Assembly: GCF_016863515.1 (NCBI RefSeq)
Contig: NZ_BOPA01000041.1
Location: 1 to 63,473 of the forward strand
DNA length: 63,473 nucleotides
Origin: Micromonospora gifhornensis
GTDB lineage: Bacteria; Actinomycetota; Actinomycetes; Mycobacteriales; Micromonosporaceae
Direction of reading: 5' to 3'
Part shown: positions 1-9,000 of the stretch, in pieces
Layout of the letters: each line of letters begins with the position of its first letter
How positions within the stretch are numbered: the first letter of the stretch is position 1
Notes under the pieces: generated by a model
The model's database searches: none
What the model was told of the DNA's origin: nothing
What the model saw: only the letters and a program-made list of their open reading frames with translations
Position numbers and translations under genes: made by a program

Positions 1-437
1 TCACCGTCTGGCCCGTGTCAACCGGTGTGTCCCGGTGTGTCACGCTTCATGCGGTTCGGCACCCGCGATCCGGCGCAGCGGAGATCCGCTTCGCCAGTTC
101 ATCGGATTTGGCAGGCCGGCCGCTGCGGTCTCCCGCAAGCTCGCCCGGTGCCCTGCCGGTCGTGAACCTTACCCGGTCGGTTTCGCTCCGCCAAATCCGC
201 CTCGCGGCGAACCAGAAGAGCACCACCCGGACCGAGCTCACCGAGGAGATCCTCAGTAGAACCCGGTGCCATCGTCGGAGCGGGGTTACCGGGTCTTTCG
301 TCCCGTTTCGCCCGTTCCGCGCTGGCAGAGAGAAACTTACGCGGCGGGTGGATTGATCGTCAAATCGATCGGGAACGGTCCCCCTCACGGTGTAGAACCC
401 CGCGCGGTTCCCCGTGCCGCCCAGACATCGAACCCGC
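1..437. other. no recognisable gene (window start)
   Basis: Several short frames are open here on both strands, as expected at this GC content. None gives a translation with recognisable domains or hydrophobic segments, and none has a convincing Shine-Dalgarno site. The stretch lies beyond the 3' end of the minus-strand membrane-protein gene that stops at 438. I see no clear terminator or repeat in it. It may hold the regulatory region of a gene to the left of the window. Confidence 0.4.
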
Positions 438-689
438 TCAGGGCGTACGACGGCGTGCTGCTCGCCAGGCGCGGACGCCGAGCAGGCCGACGGCCGTGCC
501 GATGGCCAGCGAGGCGCCGATCAGCAAGGCGTGCACCCAGAAGAAGCCGGTCGCCGGCCAGTCCCCGACCACCCCGCGGCTCCACGACCTGGGGTCGTTC
601 CAGATGGCCAGCGCGAAGCGCGGCCAGATCACCCAGGTCCAGACCCCGACCCCGGTGAGGAAGACCGCCCAGCCTCGCGACAACACCAT
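438..689 (-). CDS. small SCO4848-like membrane protein
   Basis: An 83-aa protein with two hydrophobic segments: about residues 5-25 (RGWAVFLTGVGVW, then WPRFALAIW) and about 45-70 (TGFFWVHALLIGASLAIGTA). The C-terminus is basic (RAWRAARRR), so it is probably an inner-membrane protein with a cytoplasmic tail. Length, the W-rich N-terminus and the FFWVHALL motif resemble the SCO4848-type small membrane proteins of streptomycetes; no function is assigned there. The ATG at 689 was chosen because translation upstream of it loses protein-like character. The gene is divergent from the zinc-ribbon-like gene starting at 759, leaving a 69-bp shared promoter region. Confidence 0.65.
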   Translation of the reverse strand: MVLSRGWAVFLTGVGVWTWVIWPRFALAIWNDPRSWSRGVVGDWPATGFFWVHALLIGASLAIGTAVGLLGVRAWRAARRRTP

Positions 690-744
690 GGTCGGCGAGT
701 ATGCCAGCGGCGCTACCGGGGGCGGTGCAGAAGCTCTTGCATCG

Positions 745-758
745 GTACGGTTGAGCGT
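745..758 (+). promoter_or_regulatory. possible -10 box of a leaderless mRNA
   Basis: TACGGT at 745-750 lies 8 nt before the ATG at 759, with no purine-rich Shine-Dalgarno in between. A TAnnnT box at this distance is the usual actinobacterial pattern for transcription starting at or next to the start codon. No good -35 was identified. Confidence 0.3.
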
Positions 759-1298
759 ATGAATCCGCCGCTCAGCCGTACCAGCGCGGAGGCGCACCTC
801 TACATGGACCTGCACGCCTGTTCGTGCGGGTCGACCCGCTTCCCCCGGCACAGTGCCGTCGTCGCGTTGGTCGACGGTGACCTGGCCAGCCGTTACACCG
901 GCACCTGCGAAGGCTGCGGCGCGGAACGGGAGTTCGTCTTCCGGCTACCGGCCACACCGGGGAGCACTGGCGGCGGGTTCCGCTACGGCGGCGACGAACC
1001 GTCTCAGCTGCTCGACCCCGGCGAGTGGCTCCTGGTCGCCGACGCGTACGCGGGATCGGTGTCGGCGGAATCCGCCGGCGAGGCCGGCCAGCGGGCCCGC
1101 GCCGCGCTCACCCGGGCCGTCGCCGCACTGGACGAGGTGGGCAAGTTCGCCTCGGACGGCGGCGACGAGATCCCCGCGAACGCCTTCGCCAGCGACCGGG
1201 GCCGGCAGCTGCACCAGCGCGAGCCGGGCCGGTTCCGCCGCGACCGACTCGCTGCGGTCCGCGGCGCCTACGCCGAAATGCTGGCACGGCTCAGCTGA
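759..1298 (+). CDS. conserved hypothetical with CxC/CxxC pairs
   Basis: A soluble 179-aa protein. The N-terminal half has two cysteine pairs, CSC near residue 20 and CEGC near residue 49, that could form a small zinc ribbon. The C-terminal half is helical, with an Arg/Ala-rich stretch and a VRGAYAEMLARL ending. No signal peptide or membrane segment is visible. The start was set at the ATG at 759; the frame is open further upstream, but there it overlaps the promoter and coding region of the divergent membrane-protein gene. It converges on the minus-strand SUKH immunity gene ending at 1359. I do not recognise the family. Its position at the edge of a toxin-immunity island makes an accessory or immunity role possible but unproven. 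Confidence 0.55.
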   Translation: MNPPLSRTSAEAHLYMDLHACSCGSTRFPRHSAVVALVDGDLASRYTGTCEGCGAEREFVFRLPATPGSTGGGFRYGGDEPSQLLDPGEWLLVADAYAGSVSAESAGEAGQRARAALTRAVAALDEVGKFASDGGDEIPANAFASDRGRQLHQREPGRFRRDRLAAVRGAYAEMLARLS

Positions 1299-1358
1299 GC
1301 GACTCGGCACCGCCGGTCGACTCGGCTGAGCCGGTCGGGGCGTAGGACTTCTGCTCGC

Positions 1359-2117
1359 CTACACGTGATCGAGCGGAGTCAGCCGGCCGACGAGTTCGGG
1401 CATGGACCCGGCCACCGGTCGCAGCTTGCTCGCCCGGTTGACTGAGGCCGGACCGACCATGTCCTGCTCGGGCAGGAAGTAGACCCTGCTGTCCTGCGGC
1501 TGCGCGGTCGAGACCAGCAGCAGACCCCCGGACGGCCGCGCAATGACCAGCCAGTCCGGCGACAACCACGGATCACGGTGTACGCGCTGCGCCGCCACCA
1601 GGTCGGTGGGCGGGTGCTGCGGGTGCACCCCGAACAGCGGACGCTCCGGCATGAGGGTGAACGTAACGCCCGGAACATGGTGGTCCACCTCGGGCTGCGC
1701 CCCGTTGTTCCGGCGCAGCCAGTCGCGGTAGTCGGGCGGAAGCGGCTGCCCGAGGGCCGCCTCGACAGCCTGGAGTTGCGCCTCGTCGAGTTGGCCGTAC
1801 GGGCTGAGTCGGGCCCGTTCCCACGGCCTGCCGGTGGGTGGTTCCGGCACCTCGCCGTGGTCCACCCGGCGGACGGTGACCTCCCACTCGTCCAGGCTGG
1901 GCATGACGAGGTCGGCGAAGCGCCAGGTCTCCTCCCCGACGGGAAACGTCCCGCCGAGCGTGACGTCGTGCGAGGAGTCCTCGCCGGAGGAGGGCATGAC
2001 GATGATCTCGGCGCGTACGGGTGGCCCGATGTCGACCCAGCGAACTCCGAGCCGAGCCGGTCCCAGGATCGCCGTGGCGTTGTTCGCGATGGCGGCGACA
2101 TCAGTGAACGAGCGCAA
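1359..2117 (-). CDS. SUKH (SMI1/KNR4-like) immunity protein, copy 2
   Basis: A 252-aa protein in two parts. Residues 1-110 form a beta-rich domain containing GPARLGVRWVDIGPPVRAEI and FPVGEETWRFADL. Residues about 115-250 form a SUKH/SMI1-KNR4 domain, recognisable from LDEAQLQAVEAALGQPLPPDY followed by WLRRNNGAQP. SUKH proteins are typical cytoplasmic immunity proteins of polymorphic toxin loci that bind and block the cognate toxin. The start is a TTG at 2117 with GGGAGA about 6 nt upstream, and the paralogue directly upstream has a TTG in the same position. It is the last gene of the minus-strand toxin operon, 45 bp behind its close paralogue. The natural reading is protection against one of the two calpain-like domains at the effector C-terminus. 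Confidence 0.8.
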   Translation of the reverse strand: MRSFTDVAAIANNATAILGPARLGVRWVDIGPPVRAEIIVMPSSGEDSSHDVTLGGTFPVGEETWRFADLVMPSLDEWEVTVRRVDHGEVPEPPTGRPWERARLSPYGQLDEAQLQAVEAALGQPLPPDYRDWLRRNNGAQPEVDHHVPGVTFTLMPERPLFGVHPQHPPTDLVAAQRVHRDPWLSPDWLVIARPSGGLLLVSTAQPQDSRVYFLPEQDMVGPASVNRASKLRPVAGSMPELVGRLTPLDHV

Positions 2118-2162
2118 CGCTTGTCTCCCGGTTCTCCCGGCTGGGCGCGACGGCGGACCTGG

Positions 2163-3035
2163 TCAGAACGGCCCGTCCTGGTAGTTGCGGGGGTCGGTGA
2201 AGGTGCCGGGCGGCAACATCTGGACCGGCGGCTGGTCGTCCAGTTCCTTCGGGGTCAACCGTCCGAGGAACTCGCCCATCGACCAGGCCACCGCGCGCAG
2301 CTTCTGCTCCCGTAGGGCTGAGCCGGCCGGGCCGGGCGGACCCAGCAGATCCATTTCATGTACGAAATAGACCCTTGGGATGTCCGTCAGTGCGGGGACC
2401 ACCAGCAGCCCACCGAACGGATTCGCGATCACCAACCAGTCGCGCGACAACCACGGATCCCGATGTACGCGTTGCGCGTGCACCAGGTCGAAGGGCGGGT
2501 ACTGGGGGTGCACCCCGAACAGCGGACGCTCGGGCAGCAGCGAGAACGGTTTACCGGGAATGTGGTGCTCGACCTCGGGTTGCGCGCCATTGTTCTGGCG
2601 TAGCCAGTTGCCGTAGTCCGCCGGGAGCGGGTGCCCCAGAGCCGCCTCCACCGACTGGACCTGTGCCTCGTCGAGCTCTCCGTACGGGCGCAACCGTGCC
2701 GGCTTCCAGAGGTGACCGGTGGGCGGCTCCATCACCTCGTCCTCGTCGACCCGACGGATCGTGATCTGCCACGCGTCTTCGCTGGTCATGTCGAGATCCG
2801 CGAAGCGCCAGGTCTCCTCGCCCACCGGGAAGGTCTCGCCGAGTGTCACCTCGTACCGTGAGACGTCTCCGTCCCACTCCGGCATGACCACGATCTCGGC
2901 ACGCACTGGTGGCCCGACGTCCACCCAGCGCGCCCCGAGGCGAGCCGGGCCGATGTCGGTGGGAATGTTGTTACGGATGGCGGTCTTCGCGGTGAAGGAT
3001 CGCAACGGCTGTCCCCCTGTCCCTGCGGCCGGCAT
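2163..3035 (-). CDS. SUKH (SMI1/KNR4-like) immunity protein, copy 1
   Basis: Paralogue of the next gene along the whole length: the same N-terminal beta-rich domain (GPARLGARWVDVGPPVRAEI, FPVGEETWRFADL) followed by a SUKH domain (LDEAQVQSVEAALGHPLPADY, WLRQNNGAQPE). The C-terminus has a roughly 40-residue extension ending in QDGPF that the paralogue lacks. The coordinates use the ATG at 3035, only 2 nt after the stop of the giant effector. A TTG at 3005 preceded by GGGGGA corresponds exactly to the start of the paralogue and may be the real start (280 aa). Tight linkage to the toxin stop suggests translational coupling. Predicted to be cytoplasmic immunity to a C-terminal warhead of the effector. 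Confidence 0.82.
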   Translation of the reverse strand: MPAAGTGGQPLRSFTAKTAIRNNIPTDIGPARLGARWVDVGPPVRAEIVVMPEWDGDVSRYEVTLGETFPVGEETWRFADLDMTSEDAWQITIRRVDEDEVMEPPTGHLWKPARLRPYGELDEAQVQSVEAALGHPLPADYGNWLRQNNGAQPEVEHHIPGKPFSLLPERPLFGVHPQYPPFDLVHAQRVHRDPWLSRDWLVIANPFGGLLVVPALTDIPRVYFVHEMDLLGPPGPAGSALREQKLRAVAWSMGEFLGRLTPKELDDQPPVQMLPPGTFTDPRNYQDGPF

Positions 3036-3037
3036 CT

Positions 3038-6000
3038 TCAGCCGTCGATCATCTCGTACAACGCGGACTCCTCCGGCAGCCTAAACCCGAGCACCTCACG
3101 GGCGATCCGCTCGGCCTCTGCCCGACCGACGGGCACCGACCCGCCGATGCCCGACTCTCCGCTTGTCGTCCAGCGAGCCTCCCGCTGGCCGCTTCCGGAT
3201 GACAGCAGGACGCTCAAGCCGATCACGGTACCGCTGCCGTCGAGCAGCGCGAGGTAGCTGATGTCGGCCCGCTCGTCTTCCAGGTCGGTACGGCCGAGGG
3301 TGTGCCGGCGCGGCCTGTCGCTCGCGGCCCTGGCCGCGGGCTCCGCCGACCGGGGTACCGGGACCGACGGCGTCAGCGGCACCGTCGGCGGGGTCGGCGG
3401 GGTCGGCGGGGTCGGCGGGACATCCTGGCTCGTCACCGAGACGGTCTGCGAGGCGCTGCTCGTGCCACCCATGTCCAGGTGGGCGTGGTGCGGCGACATC
3501 AGGTTCAGGAAGTCCCGCACCGGCATTGGCGCGGGATGCTCACTCCCCCACGGGTTGCGCAGTTGCACCAGGCCGTTGGTCACGGACACCACCTCGTAGG
3601 CGTGCTCGGCGTAGAGCCCGAACGGCAGGTTGGTGAGTCCCGGTGGGTAGCTCTTCTGAGGCAAGCTGCCGACGATCACCGGGCTTCCAGCGGCCAGGAG
3701 GGCGGCAAGTCGAGCAGCGACGGCGGCTTCCTGCCCTGGCCTGATGTCGAAGCGCGACGTCCGGCTCGGTGCACCCGTCAGCTGTGTCATCAGCTCGGCT
3801 TGGAAATCACTCGTGCTGCCGACATGCAGCCGGGCATAGCCGAGCGGAGCCGCCCGATGCGGGTCGTCCTTGGAGTGCCAGGAAGTCCAGTCCTGCTGCC
3901 AGGCGACACGACGCTGCATGCTCCACGTCCGGTCGACCGCCGCCAGCGCCTTCTCCAGCACCGACGCCCATCCCGAGCCGTTCCGCGACTGGTCCGCGTA
4001 GGCGGACTTGCCGGGAGGGTCGGTCCGCAGCGGCACGTCCGGCCGTACGGTGATCCGGAGGCGCCGTCCGGTGGGAGTGGACGTACCGCCGTGCAGCACG
4101 CTCTCGTGCAGCAGCACGTCGACGGTGCCGTCCGGGTTCGGCTGGAAGAGCTGGGCCAGCGCATCCGGGCGGTGACCGGCGACAGCGGCCATGGTGGCGA
4201 GCATTCCGCAGTCGCCGAGCGCGCCCTGGCGCACCTGCTCCCGCTGCGGCGGGCCGTCGAAGAGTGGTGCCGGTTGCCCGGTCCGCAGATCCAGTGCCTG
4301 GCCGTATCCGACCGGGGAGTTCGGGTCGGGGTCGGGCAGGGTGACCCGGTCGGCGACCACGGCCACCTCGGTGCCGCTGACCGTCGGTTCGACTTCGATC
4401 TCGACATCGACGATGGTGCTGGGATCGGGGGGCAGCATCGCCCGCAGCGCGTCGGTAAGCGCGTTCGGGACCAGTGCCATCAGCCGCGCGTCGGTCACGT
4501 AGTGGAAGCCATGGGTGCTGAGCACCGCCGTCGCTGCGGGGTTGGACCCGTACGCGGCACGGAAGGCGGCGGCGACCCGACTGCGGTCCTCGGCCAGCAG
4601 TGACCTGCGACCGCTCTCGGTGGTCAGGTCGAACGCGGGCGCCGACACGTCGAGTGGGAACTCCGGGGCACCGTCGAGGGTGTAGGGGCGCAGGTCGAAG
4701 CGGCCGGTCAGGTCGACGTAGACGCCTTCGGCGGCGAGCCGGTCGGCCAGCTGCGGATCGGTCTGCCGGATCGCGTCCAGCGCTGCCGGTGGCAGCGCGA
4801 CGACCTGCCCGGCCAAAGCCGGCATCCGGGGCAGCGAGGACTGGCTCTGCTCCCCGTGCACGGCCAGCTCGCGCAGCTTGTTGGTGATCTCGGCGGCCGA
4901 GGGCGGCTGGAGGTCGGGTGCCAGCCGGGCGCGGTAGTCGATCGCCCGGAACCGCTCGACCCGGTTCGGGTCCGGGTTGGCGGCGAGCGCTCCGGCCACC
5001 GCCTCCGGCGTGATCGTCGGCACGCTCAGCCGGATGACGTGGTGCCACGCGTCGGCGGGGAGCAGTGCCAGGCGGGCTGAGGCTTCCGGCGTACCCCAGT
5101 GCAGGCCGAGTTGGTCGACAAGCGCGTCGATCTCGCGGCGCAGGACCAGACGGGTGCTCGGGTCGGTCTTCGGGTACCCGGCTGCCAGCACGCGCAGCTC
5201 GGCCAGCCGGCCACGGTCGCGGGCGGTGAGGCCGGCCGGGTCGATGGGCGTTTCCGGGGTGCCCTGGTCGAAGAGCCCGACCTGGGCCTGGCCGCTCTCG
5301 TGTCGGGCCAGCAACTCGGCGAACTCGTGGGCCACCGCGCGATCCACCACGGCGTCGACGGCCCGGTCGGAGACGGTGAGGGTGAAGGTGCCGTCGAGGT
5401 TGCGGGTCGTCTGCGCCACCGTCGTGCCGGTGAGCGCGCCGGTGGTGACCTGGATCCGCAGCGGTGCCAGGCCACCCGCCCGGATTTCGAAGACGTTCGG
5501 GTCGACGGCGGCGATCTGGTCCGCGCCGATCGTGTCGGCCAGGGTGGGCAGCACCAGTCGCGCCCGGTCGAGCACCGCCGTCGGATCGCCGGCCGGTCGG
5601 CCCTGCCCGTGGAAGTCGGAATCCGGCAGCGCCGCCACGCTGCTCTGCGCCACCTCGACGTGCCCGTACCAGGGGCTCATCAGGTCCAGGAAGGCGCGTA
5701 CCGGCATCGGGGTGGGGTGGCTGGCGTTCCACGGGTTACGCAGCTGCACCTCACCGTTCGTCACCGACACGACCTCGTACGCGTGGCCAGGGATGAGTCC
5801 GTACGGCGGTTTGCCGGGGTACTGGGCGGCCGGCAGGGTTCCGGTGATCACCGGGCTGTCCGCGGAGAGCAGGGTGGCCAACCGGGCTTCCGCCTCGGCC
5901 TCCCGGCCGGGCGTCGGATCGAGTCGACTGACGCTGCTGGGCAGGCCGGTGAGTTGGGTGAGCAGTTCCGCCTGCACCAGCCGACTGCTGCCGTTGCCGA

Positions 6001-9000
6001 GTCGGGCGTAGCCCAGCGGTGCGGCCTGGTGCGGGTCGGCGCCGGGCCGGGCGCTCCACTGCTGCTGCCACTGGTCGTGGCGCTGCTGGGTCCAGGTGCG
6101 GTCGACCGCCGCGATCGCCTTCTCCAGCAGCGACGCCCAGGAACTGCCGACCGTCGACTGGTCGGCGTAGGCGCTGCGACCGTTCGAGTTGGCGTGCAAC
6201 GGCACGTCCGGCCAGACCGTGACCCGCAGTTGGCGTCCGGTCGGGGTGACCGACTGCCCCGGACCGCTCGCCTCGTGCAGCAGCACGTCGACCGAGCCGT
6301 CCGGGTTGGGGTGGAACATCTGCGTGATGGTGTCCGGCAGGTGCCCGGCGACCGCCCCGATCACGGCGATCATGCCGCAGTCACCGAGCGCGCCCTGCTG
6401 CACGTCCTCGCGCCGGGGCGGACCGTCGAACAGCGGTGCCGACTGCCCGGTCCGGGCGTCCAGCGCCGGCCCGTACGCCGGGCCGGGTGTGGTCGGTGAA
6501 TCCGGTGGCAGGCTCACCCGGTCGGCCACGACCTGGGTGTCGCCGGACGGCCCGTTTGTCGACGCGCTCTCCGCCGGGGTGGCCGGGGTCGGCGGTACGG
6601 GGGTGATGCCGCGCAGCACGTCGGTCAGGACATCCGGCACCAGCCCCATCCAGCGGGCGGTGCCCTGGTAGTGGAAGTCGTGGTCGGCGAGCAGGGTCGC
6701 GGCCTGACCGCCGCGCAGGGCACGCAGTGCCGCCCGGGACCGCTGCCGGTCCTCGTGCAGTTGGGCCTGCCGACCGGCTTCGGTGCTCAGGTCGTACGCC
6801 GGCCGCGCCGCACCGAGGTCGATCGCCGGCACGTCCGCCATGTACGGGCGCAGGTCGTAGCGGCCGGTCAGGTCGACGTAGACGCCTTCGCGGGCGAGCC
6901 GGTCGGCGAGCTGCGGGTCCACCGCGCGGACGCGGTCGAGCTGTGCCGGCGGGATGCCGATGATCTGCCCTGCGAAGGCGGGCATCCGCGGCATGCCGGA
7001 CTGGGTGTGTTCCGCCTCGGCGGCCAGTTCCCGCAGCCGGGCGGTCAGTTCCGTCGACTGCGGCACCTGGAAGTCGGGGGCCAGCCGGGACCGGTAGTCG
7101 ATCAGCCGGACCCGCTCTACCTCGGTGAGGGTGGGGGCACCGGCGAGCACCGCCGACACCGCTTCCGGGTTGAGGGCGGGAACGCTGAGCTGCATCAGGT
7201 GGGCCAGCACGTCGCGCGGGAGCAGCGCCCACCGGGCCCGGACTCCCTGGTCGCCCACGCGGAGGCCGAGGTGGTCGGCGAGGGCGTCGATCTCGGCGCG
7301 TACGGCCAGCCGGCCCGGGGCGTCGGTGGTGGCGTACCCGGCGGCGAGCAGCCGGATCTCGGCGAGCCGGCCCTGATCGTGGGCGGTGAGCCCGGACGCG
7401 TCGATCGGGCCGCGTACGTTGCCCGGGTCCAGCGGGCCGACAAGCGCCCGGCCGGACTCGTTAAGTGCCACCAACTCGGCGACCTCATGCGCCAGCGCCC
7501 GCACGACCGCCTGGTCCCCGGCCCGCTCCGACACGGTGACCGTGAAGGTCCCGTCGGGGTTGCGGACCGACTGGGCCACCACACCGTCGGCCAACGGCCC
7601 CGCGGTGAGCCGCACGGTCAGCGGGTGCTGCCCGGCCGGACGGATCTCGAACCGGTCCGGGCCGACCGGCACCACGGCGTCGACCTGCGCGTACGGTGCG
7701 ACCTGCGGCAGTGCGACCCGCGCGGCGTCCAGGACCGCGTCGGCGTCGGCGTCCGGTCGACCCAGGCCGTGGAAGGTCGAGCCGGGCACGGCACTGGCGG
7801 TGAGCGAGCCGGCCGTCGATACGCTGCCGTCATGGCCACGCCCGCCGAGCTGTACGCCGCCATCCTGGCCGACCCCGACGACCTCGACCTGCGCCGGCGC
7901 TACGCCGACGCCATCGAGGCCACCGACCCCGACCACGCCGAGGTGATCCGCATCGACCTGGCGGGCACCCGGCCCGACCGGGCCGCCGCCCTGCGGTACC
8001 GACGAGTCGTCCCGCGGCTCGCCGCGCCGGTCGCCGACCTGCTCGTCGACTGGAAGGTCCGCAACGGACTCGTCGAGCTGGTCACGATGACCGCCCGCAC
8101 CTTCGTCGACCGCGGTGCCGAGGTCTTCGCCCACCTGCCCGTCCGCCACCTGACCCTTGTCGACGCGGCCGGGCTGATGCCGGACGTCGCCGGTGTCGCC
8201 GGCCTGGGGCGTCTGGTCGCCCTCGACCTGAGTGACAACCCGATCGGTGACGACGGCGTCGCCGCGCTGGCCGGCTCCCCGCACCTGGGTCGGTTGCGGT
8301 GGCTGGGCCTGGCCAACTGTGGCGTCGGGCCCGCCGGTGCCGAGGCCCTCGCCGCCAGCCGGAAGCTGCCCGCCCTGCGTTACGTCGAGCTGTGGGGCAA
8401 CCCCGTCGAGGTCGTCGCCAAGGGCGTCGGGCAGGACATCGACGGCAGGCCCGTCGCTGTCGAGATGCCGCCGCTCGGCCGGGAACTCGACGAGCGGTAC
8501 GGTCCCCTGCCCTGGCTCGACATCCAGTGGGGTTGGCGACTGCTCGGTGTCGCCCGCTGGGACGAGGTCTGACGGCACACCTGAGGTGTCCGGGCCCGTG
8601 CCGTCGGCTGGCTGTGCGCCGGGTGGCACGGGTGGTGCGCCGAGGTTCGCTTCGGCGATCCGCTGGGCGTGGAACCGGATGCTGGGCGGGATGCCCCGCG
8701 AATCGTCCGGCAACGCGGCGGCCTGGTCCACGATCGTCTGCCGTAGCGCCGGGCCGACCCTGGCCAGCAGCGGACCGGCCACGCTGGCCCCACCGAGGAC
8801 CCGCAGCTGGCCGCTGGTGTCCCGTAGACCCAACACGTCGGCTGGGCCGTCGTGTGCGGTGGCCGGACCGTGCAGCGGCGACAGATCCACCTCGGACAGC
8901 AGGTCGGCGACGCCCCCCGGATATTCGGGTGCCTGCCCGATCGAGAAGACCACCCGGTCGTACGCCTGCCGGCTGCCGTCGGTGAACTCCACAAGGAACT

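Noticed and set aside
3620..7530. HExxE-like motifs (AHEVAEL, HEFAEL) as a metalloprotease site
   Set aside because: The second His of HExxH is absent and no downstream zinc ligand is recognisable; more likely a structural motif of the pretoxin domain.
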